From Yersinia kristensenii (GTDB lineage: Bacteria; Pseudomonadota; Gammaproteobacteria; Enterobacterales; Enterobacteriaceae), in the NCBI RefSeq assembly GCF_900460525.1, contig NZ_UHIY01000001.1:2480001-2544000 (forward strand): 64,000 bases of DNA, read 5' to 3'. The notes beneath the pieces were generated by a model that was given only the letters and a program-made list of their open reading frames with translations, made no database searches and was not told the DNA's origin. Each line of letters starts with the position of its first letter. Position 1 is the stretch's first letter. Position numbers and translations under genes: made by a program. This document shows, piece after piece, positions 43,356 to 52,578 of this stretch.

Positions 43356-45203
43356 GTGTTAAACCGTTATCCTTTGTGGAAGTATCTGATGCTGATCGCT
43401 GTGATCTTCATCGGTCTGCTATATGCACTTCCCAACCTTTATGGTGAGGATCCGGCTGTTCAAATCACTGGTGCGCGAGGAATCGCCGCCAGTGAAACAA
43501 CGCTGGTCCAAGTCCGTGACGTTTTAGAAAAAGACAACATAGCGAGCAAGTCCATTGCGCTGGAAAACGGTGCAATCCTGGCTCGCTTTAGAGATCCCGA
43601 TGTCCAGTTGCGTGCCCGTGAGGCACTGATGGAAGCAATGGGAGACAAATACGTTATCGCCTTAAACCTGGCTCCGGCAACGCCATCCTGGCTTGCTAAG
43701 TTGGGTGCAGAGCCGATGAAGCTTGGTCTTGACCTACGTGGTGGTGTGCACTTCTTGATGGAAGTGGACATGGATACCGCGCTGGGCAAGCTGCAAGAGC
43801 AAACGATGGATACCCTGCGCAGTGATTTGCGTGAGAAAAATATCCCGTATGCCACTGTGCGTAAGCTAGATAACTATGGTGTTGAAGTGCGTTTCCGCGA
43901 TGATAAAACTCGCGATGATGCTATCAGCTACCTTTCTTCTCGCCACCGCGACTTGGTGATTGGCTCCAATGGCAGCAATACATTAAAAGCTGTGATGAGC
44001 GATGATCGTCTGCGGGAAGCGCGCGAATATGCCGTTCAACAAAACATTACTATTCTGCGTAACCGGGTTAACCAATTAGGTGTAGCCGAACCGTTGGTTC
44101 AGCGCCAAGGGTCAGATCGTATTGTGGTTGAGTTACCGGGTATTCAGGATACAGCACGGGCTAAAGAAATTCTTGGCGCGACCGCGACTCTGGAATTCCG
44201 TCTGGTAAACAGCAATGTTGACGCCACTGTTGCAGCCTCCGGTCGTGTACCGGGCGATTCCGAAGTCAAAAATACCCGTGAAGGCCGTCCGGTTGTCTTG
44301 TACAAGCGCGTCATCCTGACCGGTGATCATATTACCGATTCAACCTCCAGCACCGACGAATATAACCAGGCTCAGGTTAATATCTCGCTCGATAGTGCGG
44401 GGGGGGCTGTTATGTCTAATTTTACCAAAGACAATATCGGCAAGCCGATGGCGACTTTGTTTGTAGAATATAAAGACAGCGGTAAAAAAGATGCGAACGG
44501 CCGAGCGATTCTGGTTAAGCAGGAAGAAGTTATCAACATCGCCAACATTCAGTCGCGCTTAGGTAACAGTTTCCGTATTACCGGCATTGATAACCCGGCT
44601 GAAGCTCGTCAGCTTTCTCTGCTGCTGCGTGCGGGTGCATTGATTGCACCAATCCAGATTGTAGAAGAGCGCACTATCGGGCCAACTTTGGGTTCTCAGA
44701 ACATTACCCAAGGTCTGGAAGCCTGCTTGTGGGGCTTGGCGGTCTCTATCCTGTTTATGGTGGTTTACTACCGTAAGTTTGGTGTGATTGCCAGTACTGC
44801 ACTGTTGGCTAACTTGGTGTTGATTGTGGGCGTGATGTCTCTGTTACCAGGGGCGACATTAACCATGCCGGGTATTGCCGGGATCGTATTGACGCTGGCG
44901 GTAGCAGTTGATGCTAACGTGCTGATTAATGAGCGAATAAAAGAAGAGTACAGGAACGGGCGGACGATCCAGCAAGCGATTCATGAAGGGTACAAAGGTG
45001 CCTTCTCGAGTATCGTCGATGCGAACGTAACGACACTGATCACGGCGATTATTCTATATGCTGTGGGTACTGGTTCGATTAAAGGCTTTGCCATTACAAC
45101 GGCAATCGGTGTTATAACGTCAATGTTCACCGCAATAGTCGGTACTCGTGCCATCGTCAACCTGCTTTACGGCGGCAAGCGCATTAACAAGCTGTCTATT
45201 TGA
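43356..45203 (+). CDS. secD: protein translocase subunit SecD
   Basis: 615 residues from GTG 43356 (GAAGGGA upstream). One N-terminal helix, a large periplasmic P1 domain with [21 protein letters not shown], and five C-terminal helices with the RND motifs ([20 protein letters not shown]). SecDF uses the proton motive force to pull proteins out of the SecYEG channel. E. coli SecD has 615 residues. It is 27 bp after yajC. Confidence 0.97.
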   Translation: MLNRYPLWKYLMLIAVIFIGLLYALPNLYGEDPAVQITGARGIAASETTLVQVRDVLEKDNIASKSIALENGAILARFRDPDVQLRAREALMEAMGDKYVIALNLAPATPSWLAKLGAEPMKLGLDLRGGVHFLMEVDMDTALGKLQEQTMDTLRSDLREKNIPYATVRKLDNYGVEVRFRDDKTRDDAISYLSSRHRDLVIGSNGSNTLKAVMSDDRLREAREYAVQQNITILRNRVNQLGVAEPLVQRQGSDRIVVELPGIQDTARAKEILGATATLEFRLVNSNVDATVAASGRVPGDSEVKNTREGRPVVLYKRVILTGDHITDSTSSTDEYNQAQVNISLDSAGGAVMSNFTKDNIGKPMATLFVEYKDSGKKDANGRAILVKQEEVINIANIQSRLGNSFRITGIDNPAEARQLSLLLRAGALIAPIQIVEERTIGPTLGSQNITQGLEACLWGLAVSILFMVVYYRKFGVIASTALLANLVLIVGVMSLLPGATLTMPGIAGIVLTLAVAVDANVLINERIKEEYRNGRTIQQAIHEGYKGAFSSIVDANVTTLITAIILYAVGTGSIKGFAITTAIGVITSMFTAIVGTRAIVNLLYGGKRINKLSI

Positions 45204-45213
45204 GGAGTACGTT

Positions 45214-46182
45214 GTGGCACAGGATTATACTGTTGAACAACTGAACTATGGTCGTAAAGTCTATGACTTTATGCGCTGGGATAACGTCGCTTTTGGTATC
45301 TCGTTGCTGCTGTTGGTAGCATCCATTGCGGTTATCTCCGTTAAAGGGTTTAACTGGGGTCTGGATTTCACCGGTGGTACGGTGATTGAAATTAACCTGG
45401 AAAAACCGGCGGATCTGGATCAACTGCGCGACACATTGGAAACGGCGGGTTTTGAATCGCCGATCCTGCAAAACTTTGGTAGCAGCCGTGATGTTATGAT
45501 TCGTATGCCACCTGCAACCGGCACTGCCGGGCAGGAATTGGGTAACAAAGTCATCTCGATTATCAATGAGTCAGTTGATAAGAATGCATCGGTAAAGCGC
45601 ATCGAATTCGTCGGGCCGAGTGTGGGCAGTGATTTAGCCCAAGCAGGCGGGATGGCATTGTTGGTCGCGTTGCTGAGTATTCTGGTTTATGTCGGTTTCC
45701 GTTTTGAATGGCGTCTGGCGCTGGGGGCGGTTATCGCCTTGGCGCATGACGTGGTCATTACCATGGGGATCTTGTCGTTGTTCCATATTGAGATTGACCT
45801 GACCATCGTTGCTTCATTGATGTCGGTTATTGGTTACTCACTTAACGACAGTATCGTGGTATCAGACCGTATTCGTGAGAACTTCCGCAAGATCCGCCGC
45901 GGTACGCCTTATGAAATCATGAACGTGTCTCTGACCCAGACCCTAAGCCGTACTATCATGACCTCTGCAACTACGCTGATGGTGGTATTGATGCTGTTTA
46001 TCTTCGGGGGTGCGATGCTGCAAGGCTTCTCACTGACGATGCTGATCGGTGTTTCCATCGGTACAGTTTCATCCATCTACGTGGCCTCTGCGCTGGCGTT
46101 GAAACTGGGTATGAAACGTGAGCATATGTTGCAGCAAAAAGTTGAGAAAGAAGGTGCAGATCAGCCTTCAATCCTGCCGTAA
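45214..46182 (+). CDS. secF: protein translocase subunit SecF
   Basis: 322 residues from GTG 45214 ([23 protein letters not shown]), ten bases after the secD stop; GAGGAG serves as the site and overlaps that stop. Six helices, GLDFTGGT in the periplasmic loop, and the RND signature [16 protein letters not shown]. The C-terminus [22 protein letters not shown] is identical to my recollection of E. coli. Terminator directly downstream. Confidence 0.97.
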   Translation: MAQDYTVEQLNYGRKVYDFMRWDNVAFGISLLLLVASIAVISVKGFNWGLDFTGGTVIEINLEKPADLDQLRDTLETAGFESPILQNFGSSRDVMIRMPPATGTAGQELGNKVISIINESVDKNASVKRIEFVGPSVGSDLAQAGGMALLVALLSILVYVGFRFEWRLALGAVIALAHDVVITMGILSLFHIEIDLTIVASLMSVIGYSLNDSIVVSDRIRENFRKIRRGTPYEIMNVSLTQTLSRTIMTSATTLMVVLMLFIFGGAMLQGFSLTMLIGVSIGTVSSIYVASALALKLGMKREHMLQQKVEKEGADQPSILP

Positions 46183-46210
46183 TAGCTTGTAATCGATAGA
46201 ATACAAGATT

Positions 46211-46250
46211 AAAGCCCTGATACTGGTATAGCCGGTATCAGGGCTTTTTG
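46211..46250 (+). terminator. terminator of yajC-secDF
   Basis: AAAGCCCTGATAC and GTATCAGGGCTTT form a 13-bp stem around a short TGG...CCG loop, followed by TTG. Very stable. Confidence 0.92.
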
Positions 46251-46550
46251 TTGTGGTTTTAGTGATTTTGCGGTTATTTCCTTACAGTAAAACTCATTAT
46301 CCATTAATTTATATGATTTCCTTTTAGCACTTCTATTAAAATATATTACTGTTTTAATTATTTGCTGTGTAAATGTATTTTTTATTTTAATTGTCATGTG
46401 AAATCAATAAGGATAATAAGTCATTAAGTTGTTTTTTTTATGAGTATTTCCCTTTATTTAATATCTAACCACTCAATTTTAACCGATTGTTTAGGCGGTA
46501 ACAGACGTGTTTTATATATTAAGGTTTACATTGAAATTTAAGGGGGGGTA
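46251..46550. other. AT-rich leader of the orphan gene
   Basis: 300 bp of markedly AT-rich DNA unlike its flanks. TTGTTT (46487-46492) with TTTTAT/TTTATA 17-18 bp further on (46510-46516) is a possible promoter. The 62-codon minus-strand ORF at 46209-46397 is a low-complexity shadow and is not called. Such AT content suggests H-NS binding and foreign origin. Confidence 0.4.
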
Positions 46551-47750
46551 ATGACCGTTATTTCGAGTGCTACGAGTAATACTCAAGTTGTAATTTCTAA
46601 TGATGATCAAAAGGATAAGCCTGATAGCAATAACATTACGTTGGAAAAAATAAAACTAGAGATAGTGACTGCTTTTACGGGGATGGAATATGATGCAAAA
46701 TCAAAAATAAGTAATCTAATAAAAAGAAATACAAATGTAACGACGCTGGAAGATGTAATAATTAGTGTAAATAAATACCTAGAGAAAAGTAAAGATACAG
46801 ACAGATGTAATCTGTTCATTTCAAACATAGAAAAAGAACAAAATTCGGAACTTAATAAAAATTATAAATTAGAAAAGCATAGTAACGGGTTGTATCAATT
46901 CATCGACAGAAAATATGTCGTGGATGATGTATGTTCATCTGAAGTTAATGAGGAAGTTAGATACAAAGAGAGTCAAATACAAAAGCAGAATGATAGAATA
47001 ATTAATGAGGAAAAGATAAAAAAAGAGTTACAAGAAAAGAAAGAACTAAAAGAAGAAATAGAACGTATCAATAACAATTTGGGAGAGTTAGAACATCGAG
47101 ATACTATATTCCGTGGTTTAGTCGCAGTTAGTGATGTAGTATTTGAATGTAAAACATTCTCAGGTTCAGATAAAATAAAAAAGAAACACGATTTTTTGAA
47201 GAGTAAAAATATAGACTCAAGTTGTTTAATAGAACTTAAAGAACATATTGAACAGTTGGATGGACTGGAGAAACTTTATATCGATAATATGTATTTGAAT
47301 ATGGAAGAACTGCCAAAATTCCATGAGAATTTAGAGTCTGTTAAAAATGAGGGTGTTCGTGATGCAGCGAAAATGATAAACACTCTGATAGAAAGTTTAT
47401 CCTATAAAGAAAAAACTATCAGGACTCGGGTTGTTAATATTATTGCTTCTTTTCTATTTCCCAACTTATTTAAAAACAGAGAGAGTGAAAAAATGCAATT
47501 CGTGGGAAACATAATAAATTTGAAGGAGCTAATAACTGATTTAAGTCATAAACCAGGCTATGAAAACCTGATGAAAGCAAAGTGGTTCTATGGATTAGTG
47601 ACTCAGATGTTAGTTAAGGGCACACCAGCCCAATACCCTTTCGATCCTCTCGGCGTGTTATCCCCAGACCGTAAAGTTTGGCTAGAACTGCAAAAGGAAT
47701 GGTTGAAGCCTCTTGAACCTAAATCCGATGAACCAAAGCTTTCGTCATAG
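46551..47750 (+). CDS. orphan coiled-coil protein of unknown function, AT-rich
   Basis: 399 residues; not recognised. No signal peptide or membrane helix. Residues 1-30 are rich in Ser, Thr, Asn and Asp (MTVISSATSNTQVVISNDDQ), as in type III secretion signals, though that is weak evidence. A strong Lys/Glu coiled coil spans about 132-182. The rest is helical and mixed-charge, ending with the more conserved-looking PAQYPFDPLGVLSPDRKVWLELQKEWLKPL (from about 359). The coding DNA is very AT-rich until about 47600, where composition returns to the local level. The site before ATG 46551 contains GGGGGGG. It sits alone between secF and nrdR, where E. coli has yajD, tsx and yajI. Likely acquired; possible effector, phage-defence or regulatory protein. 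Confidence 0.75.
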   Translation: MTVISSATSNTQVVISNDDQKDKPDSNNITLEKIKLEIVTAFTGMEYDAKSKISNLIKRNTNVTTLEDVIISVNKYLEKSKDTDRCNLFISNIEKEQNSELNKNYKLEKHSNGLYQFIDRKYVVDDVCSSEVNEEVRYKESQIQKQNDRIINEEKIKKELQEKKELKEEIERINNNLGELEHRDTIFRGLVAVSDVVFECKTFSGSDKIKKKHDFLKSKNIDSSCLIELKEHIEQLDGLEKLYIDNMYLNMEELPKFHENLESVKNEGVRDAAKMINTLIESLSYKEKTIRTRVVNIIASFLFPNLFKNRESEKMQFVGNIINLKELITDLSHKPGYENLMKAKWFYGLVTQMLVKGTPAQYPFDPLGVLSPDRKVWLELQKEWLKPLEPKSDEPKLSS

Positions 47751-47762
47751 TTGATCGACATA

Positions 47763-47797
47763 AACTGCCGCTTCCGCCCTTTGTTGTCGCGGCAGTT
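47763..47797 (+). terminator. hairpin between orphan gene and nrdR
   Basis: AACTGCCGC (47763-47771) pairs perfectly with GCGGCAGTT (47789-47797) across a 17-nt loop. There is no T run. It lies just after the orphan stop codon and 47 bp before nrdR. Confidence 0.5.
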
Positions 47798-47843
47798 CGC
47801 GGTAAACTGTCGCTAAGTTTAAGCTCACCCATCAGGAAGCGCT

Positions 47844-48293
47844 ATGCATTGCCCTTTTTGTGCCGCTGTGGATACCAAAGTCATTGATTCCCGTCTGGTG
47901 AGCGATGGTTCGCAAGTGCGCCGTCGCCGCCAGTGTTTAGATTGTAATGAGCGCTTCACCACTTTCGAAGTGGCTGAACTGGTGTTGCCGCGCGTGATTA
48001 AAAGTGATGAGGTGCGCGAACCCTTTAATGAAGAGAAATTACGCCGCGGCATGCTGAAAGCATTAGAAAAACGCCCTGTCAGCTCTGATGATGTCGAAAC
48101 GGCAATCAGTCATATTAAATCTCAGTTGCGCGCCACCGGCGAACGTGAAGTCCCGACCAAAATGGTCGGTAATCTGGTGATGGAAGCCCTAAAGCGCTTG
48201 GATAAAGTGGCGTATATCCGTTTTGCTTCGGTGTATCGCAGTTTTGAAGATATTCGCGAATTTGGCGAAGAAATTGCCCGTTTACAGGACTAG
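47844..48293 (+). CDS. nrdR: transcriptional repressor NrdR
   Basis: 149 residues. Zinc ribbon C3-x2-C6 and C31-x2-C34 ([33 protein letters not shown]), then an ATP-cone domain ([33 protein letters not shown]). It represses ribonucleotide reductase operons in response to nucleotide state. ATG 47844 follows AGGA. First of the nrdR-ribD-ribH-nusB-thiL-pgpA cluster. Confidence 0.97.
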   Translation: MHCPFCAAVDTKVIDSRLVSDGSQVRRRRQCLDCNERFTTFEVAELVLPRVIKSDEVREPFNEEKLRRGMLKALEKRPVSSDDVETAISHIKSQLRATGEREVPTKMVGNLVMEALKRLDKVAYIRFASVYRSFEDIREFGEEIARLQD

Positions 48294-48356
48294 CCGCGGT
48301 AGCCGTAAAGCCGTTAGCACTATGCTAATTGTCACCGCATAAAACTAAGGAAAGCC

Positions 48357-49466
48357 ATGCAGCCCGATGAGTTTTATATGGCCCGTGCCTTTGAGTTGGC
48401 GCGGTTAGGGCGTTTTACCACGTCACCTAACCCGAATGTCGGGTGTGTGGTGGTGCGGGACGGCGAGATTGTTGGTGAAGGTTATCACCTGCGTGCCGGT
48501 GAGCCTCATGCCGAGGTGCATGCCCTGCGTATGGCGGGTGAGAAAGCGCGTGGCGCTACCGCCTATGTCACTCTTGAGCCATGCAGCCATCATGGGCGTA
48601 CGCCACCCTGTGCTGATGCTTTGCTTACTGCCGGTGTAAAACGCGTGGTAGCCGCGATGCAGGACCCTAATCCGCAAGTTGCCGGGCGCGGGTTATATAA
48701 ATTAAAACAGGCTGGGGTTGAAGTCGACCACGGTTTGATGCTGGCAGAGGCCGAAGCCGTCAATCTCGGTTTCTTGAAGCGTATGCGCACCGGTTTTCCT
48801 TATCTGCAACTAAAGATGGCAGCATCCTTGGATGGCCGCACGGCGATGGCTTCCGGCGAGAGCCAGTGGATTACTTCACCACAGGCGCGTCAGGATGTGC
48901 AGCGTTTTCGGGCGCAAAGCTCCGCCATCCTCAGTACCAGTGCCACTGTGTTGGCCGATGATCCTTCGCTTACCGTGCGCTGGCAGGAATTAGATGCAGA
49001 CACCCAAGCACGCTATCCTCAAGATACACTGCGCCAGCCGGTTCGCGTTATCGTCGATAGCCATAACCGCGTGACGCCAGAGCATAAAGTCATACAGCAA
49101 GACGGCCCGTGCTGGTTAGCTCGAGTTGAGGCAGATGAGCAGTCATGGCCTAACAATGTCGAGCAATTGTTGCTACCACGTCATGGCAATGGGGTCGATT
49201 TAGTCTTATTAATGATGCAATTAGGTAAGCGGCAAATTAATTCTGTTTGGGTTGAAGCTGGGCCACAATTCGCCGGTGCTTTGTTGCAGGCTGGTGTGGT
49301 TGATGAGTTAATTCTTTATATCGCGCCCAAATTGTTAGGCAGTGATGCCCGAGGATTATGCCAGTTGGCGGGGTTAACCAGCCTCTCAGATGCTCCAGAG
49401 TTTGTATTCAGTGATGTACGCCAGTTGGGGCCAGACTTGCGCCTGCGCTTGAAACCGAAGTATTAA
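48357..49466 (+). CDS. ribD: riboflavin biosynthesis deaminase/reductase RibD
   Basis: 369 residues. N-terminal zinc deaminase (HAEVHAL; PCSHHGRTPPC) and C-terminal NADPH reductase (LKMAASLDGRTAMASGESQWIT, ILSTSATVLADDPSLTVR, VEAGPQFAGALLQAGVVDEL). It carries out two steps after GTP cyclohydrolase II. ATG 48357 is preceded by AAGGA and lies 63 bp after nrdR. Confidence 0.97.
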   Translation: MQPDEFYMARAFELARLGRFTTSPNPNVGCVVVRDGEIVGEGYHLRAGEPHAEVHALRMAGEKARGATAYVTLEPCSHHGRTPPCADALLTAGVKRVVAAMQDPNPQVAGRGLYKLKQAGVEVDHGLMLAEAEAVNLGFLKRMRTGFPYLQLKMAASLDGRTAMASGESQWITSPQARQDVQRFRAQSSAILSTSATVLADDPSLTVRWQELDADTQARYPQDTLRQPVRVIVDSHNRVTPEHKVIQQDGPCWLARVEADEQSWPNNVEQLLLPRHGNGVDLVLLMMQLGKRQINSVWVEAGPQFAGALLQAGVVDELILYIAPKLLGSDARGLCQLAGLTSLSDAPEFVFSDVRQLGPDLRLRLKPKY

Positions 49467-49599
49467 TGAATTATCCGGCAGGGATTCACTCTGCTAATCA
49501 TAGTCTTGCCCGCGTTTTACAAATGCGCAGGGGCGGGGCGTGAAAGAATATGATAGAATCCGCCCCCCTGCGGGGTATGAACCTATATTGAGGAAAGCT

Positions 49600-50070
49600 A
49601 TGAACGTTATCGAAGGTGTTGTTGCTACTCCTAATGCCCGCGTGGCGATTGCAATTGCGCGTTTTAACAACTTTATCAACGACAGCCTGCTGGAAGGTGC
49701 GATTGATGCCCTGAAGCGCATTGGTCAGGTAACCGACGACAACATCACTGTTGTTTGGGTTCCGGGTGCTTATGAACTGCCGCTGGTTGCTAATGTGTTA
49801 GCAAAAACAAATCGTTACGATGCGGTAATTGCGCTAGGTACAGTTATCCGTGGGGGCACTGCGCACTTTGAATATGTTGCTGGTGAAGCGAGTTCTGGTC
49901 TGGCAAGTGTGGCCATGAACAGCGATATCCCGGTAGCCTTTGGTGTGCTGACCACAGAAAGTATTGAGCAGGCAATTGAGCGTGCGGGTACTAAAGCGGG
50001 TAATAAAGGTGCAGAAGCTGCCCTGACCGCGCTTGAAATGATTAATGTAATCAAAGCTATTAAAGGCTGA
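49600..50070 (+). CDS. ribH: 6,7-dimethyl-8-ribityllumazine synthase
   Basis: 156 residues from ATG 49600 (GAGGAAAG upstream), the E. coli size (there also called ribE); the frame runs back to 49540 but that part has no site. Motifs: [55 protein letters not shown] with the catalytic His. It condenses 5-amino-6-ribitylamino-uracil with dihydroxybutanone phosphate and assembles into a 60-mer. Confidence 0.97.
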   Translation: MNVIEGVVATPNARVAIAIARFNNFINDSLLEGAIDALKRIGQVTDDNITVVWVPGAYELPLVANVLAKTNRYDAVIALGTVIRGGTAHFEYVAGEASSGLASVAMNSDIPVAFGVLTTESIEQAIERAGTKAGNKGAEAALTALEMINVIKAIKG

Positions 50071-50095
50071 ATTTAGTTAAGTTAAGGGGAATTCC

Positions 50096-50512
50096 GTGAA
50101 ACCTGCTGCTCGTCGCCGCGCTCGTGAGTGCGCTGTTCAAGCGCTCTACTCTTGGCAGTTGTCTAAAAACGACATCGCTGATGTTGAATTACAGTTCCTG
50201 TCTGAGCAGGATGTCAAAGATGTAGACATCGCCTATTTTCGCGAATTGCTGTCCGGGGTTGCCGTTAATGCCGCATCTCTGGATGCGCTAATGGCGCCTG
50301 TTCTTTCCCGCCAGCTCGAAGAATTAGGTCAGGTTGAAAGAGCGGTTCTGCGTATTGCGCTGTTTGAACTGAGCAAACGTGATGATGTCCCTTATAAAGT
50401 GGCAATCAATGAAGCGATCGAATTAGCCAAAACTTTCGGCGCTGCAGATAGCCATAAGTTCGTCAACGGAGTGCTGGATAAGGTGGCTCCGATGGTGCGT
50501 AAACGAAAATAA
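50096..50512 (+). CDS. nusB: transcription antitermination factor NusB
   Basis: 138 residues from GTG 50096 (AAGGGGA upstream). Helical RNA-binding protein with N-terminal [19 protein letters not shown] and C-terminal [30 protein letters not shown]. With NusE it binds boxA of rRNA leaders. 25 bp after ribH. Confidence 0.97.
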   Translation: MKPAARRRARECAVQALYSWQLSKNDIADVELQFLSEQDVKDVDIAYFRELLSGVAVNAASLDALMAPVLSRQLEELGQVERAVLRIALFELSKRDDVPYKVAINEAIELAKTFGAADSHKFVNGVLDKVAPMVRKRK

Positions 50513-50536
50513 TTCGTTGCATTAACGACTTGAATT

Positions 50537-50560
50537 GGGGCCGGATTCCGGCCTTAATTT
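50537..50560 (+). terminator. hairpin between nusB and thiL
   Basis: GGCCGG (50539-50544), ATT, CCGGCC (50548-50553), then TTAATTT. Possibly a partial terminator inside the cluster. Confidence 0.6.
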
Positions 50561-50591
50561 ATTGATCAGTTAACATTTCTGGAATTGTATT

Positions 50592-51584
50592 ATGGCATGT
50601 GGCGAATTTGACCTCATTGCCCGCTACTTTGACCGGTTCAGAAGTAATCGCCGGGATGTAGAACTGGGTATTGGAGACGACTGCGCACTTCTTACAGTGG
50701 CAGAGAAACAGCTGTTGGCCATCAGTACAGATACACTGGTGTCGGGTGTTCATTTCCTTCCGGATATCGATCCGGCTGATCTCGGATACAAATCTTTAGC
50801 AGTAAACCTTAGCGATTTAGCGGCTATGGGAGCTGATCCTGCTTGGTTATCTCTTGCTCTGACTCTCCCTAATGTCAATGAAGATTGGCTGCAATCATTC
50901 AGTGATAGCTTGTTTGATCAACTTAATTATTACGGTATGCAATTGATCGGCGGTGACACCACGCGTGGGCCGCTAAGCCTGACATTGACCATTCAAGGTT
51001 TAGTCCCTGAAGGGCGAGCATTGAAACGCGCTGGCGCTCGGATTGGTGACTGGATTTATGTAACCGGTACATTAGGCGACAGTGCCGCTGGTCTGGCAAT
51101 TTTACAAAATGAGTTGCGGGTTGATGATGAGACAGACAGGGCGACGCTAGTTCATCGCCATTTGCGTCCACAGCCCCGAGTCTTGCAGGGACAGGCTTTG
51201 CGCGATCTTGCCAGCTCGGCGATTGATATCTCTGATGGTCTCATTTCTGACCTACAACATATTCTGAAAGCCAGTCATTGCGGCGCACGTATTGAGCTGG
51301 ATGCTTTGCCGTATTCTGATGCACTAAAAAATCAGGTAGATGCCGAGCAAGCTCTGCGCTGGGCGTTGAGCGGCGGTGAAGACTACGAACTATGCTTTAC
51401 CGTACCGGAGATAAACCGGGGGGCGCTGAAAGTCGCATTGAGTCACACGGGCGCAAATTACACCTGTATTGGTCAGATTGGGCCACAAACGGAAGGGGTT
51501 AAATTCTTCCGTGAGGGTAAGGCGGTTGAGATGAATTTGCGTGGTTTTGATCATTTCTCAGCAGGTAACCCTCATGGTAGGTAA
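50592..51584 (+). CDS. thiL: thiamine-monophosphate kinase
   Basis: 330 residues. AIR-synthase-type fold: [98 protein letters not shown]. It makes thiamine diphosphate from the monophosphate. 79 bp after nusB; its end overlaps the likely pgpA start. Confidence 0.97.
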   Translation: MACGEFDLIARYFDRFRSNRRDVELGIGDDCALLTVAEKQLLAISTDTLVSGVHFLPDIDPADLGYKSLAVNLSDLAAMGADPAWLSLALTLPNVNEDWLQSFSDSLFDQLNYYGMQLIGGDTTRGPLSLTLTIQGLVPEGRALKRAGARIGDWIYVTGTLGDSAAGLAILQNELRVDDETDRATLVHRHLRPQPRVLQGQALRDLASSAIDISDGLISDLQHILKASHCGARIELDALPYSDALKNQVDAEQALRWALSGGEDYELCFTVPEINRGALKVALSHTGANYTCIGQIGPQTEGVKFFREGKAVEMNLRGFDHFSAGNPHGR

Positions 51585-52086
51585 TAGCATGGATGAAGCC
51601 AAACGTCGTCTGCGATTATCTAATCCGTGGCACTTGTTGGCGACGGGTTTTGGCAGCGGATTATCGCCGTGGGTTCCGGGCACCATGGGGTCTATTGCTG
51701 CCATTCCTTTCTGGCTGTTATTGATTCAGTTACCCTGGCAACTCTATTCTCTGGCCGTGATGTTTAGCATCTGCATTGGTGTTTATATCTGTCACCGTAC
51801 CGCCAAAGATATGCAAGTTCATGACCACGGCAGTATCGTTTGGGATGAATTTGTTGGGATGTGGATTACTTTGATGGCATTGCCGGTCAATGATTGGCAA
51901 TGGGTCGCCGCTGGTTTTGTCGCATTTCGTATTTTTGATATCTGGAAGCCTTGGCCGATTCGCTGGTTTGATCGCAACGTTCATGGCGGCATGGGCATCA
52001 TGGTGGATGATATTATTGCCGGTGTGGTTGCTGCCGCGATTATTTTTGTCATCGGGCACTACTGGCCAATCGATTTGTTCTACTGA
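51574..52086 (+). CDS. pgpA: phosphatidylglycerophosphatase A
   Basis: 170 residues if started at ATG 51574 (overlaps thiL by 11 bp; AGG upstream), close to E. coli's 172; ATG 51589 would give 165. Membrane phosphatase with [41 protein letters not shown] and [18 protein letters not shown]. It dephosphorylates phosphatidylglycerophosphate in the inner membrane. The stop codon TGA shares its last base with the first base of the ERIC array (TGATACCC). Confidence 0.95.
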   Translation: MVGNSMDEAKRRLRLSNPWHLLATGFGSGLSPWVPGTMGSIAAIPFWLLLIQLPWQLYSLAVMFSICIGVYICHRTAKDMQVHDHGSIVWDEFVGMWITLMALPVNDWQWVAAGFVAFRIFDIWKPWPIRWFDRNVHGGMGIMVDDIIAGVVAAAIIFVIGHYWPIDLFY

Positions 52087-52475
52087 TACCCGTCATCTTT
52101 CAAATTGCAGGTGTGTTGGCTGCGTTCTCTCACCCGAATCACTGACTTATGTCAGCTCATCGGGATACGCTTACTTGCCGCCTTCCTGCACCTTGAAATC
52201 TATAGGGTATATGTGTGGTCATCTTTCAAATTGCAGGTGTGTTGGCTGCGTTCTCTCACCCGAATCACTGACTTATGTCAGCTCATCGGGATACGCTTAC
52301 TTGCCGCCTTCCTGCACCTTGAAATCTATAGGGTATATGTGTGGTCATCTTTCAAATTGCAGGTGTGTTGGCTGCGTTCTCTTACCCGAATCACTGACTT
52401 ATGTCAGCTCATCGGGATACGCTTACTTGCCGCCTTCCTGCACCTTGAAATCTATAGGGTATATGTGTGGTCATT
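52086..52475 (+). repeat. tandem array of three ERIC elements (126 bp period)
   Basis: The repeated segment TCATCTTTCAAATTGCAGG starts at 52093, 52219 and 52345, exactly 126 bp apart, with a partial fourth at 52471. Each unit has the ERIC core CACCCGAATCACTGACTT / GTCAGCTCATCGGGA and right border CCGCCTTCCTGCACCTTGA. Copies differ at about one base (CTCACCC versus CTTACCC in copy 3). As 126 is divisible by three, repeat-peptide ORFs (51890-52480 and 52105-52707) run through the array; they are by-products, not genes. It lies between convergent pgpA and dxs. Confidence 0.92.
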
Positions 52476-52500
52476 TTTAAAATTGCAGTTAAAAGCCGAA

Positions 52501-52556
52501 CCAAGGGAAACACTCCGTTCGGGTCGTAGCGGGCCCGTAGGAGTGGTCGCCCTTGG
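52501..52556. terminator. cruciform-like hairpin between pgpA and dxs
   Basis: CCAAGGG (52501-52507) pairs with CCCTTGG (52550-52556) and, inside it, ACTCC (52512-52516) with GGAGT (52540-52544); GGGCCC sits near the centre. It is placed about 23 bp from the dxs stop and could end transcription from both sides. Confidence 0.6.
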
Positions 52557-52578
52557 CTCACGGTGTTATCTGTCTGAG

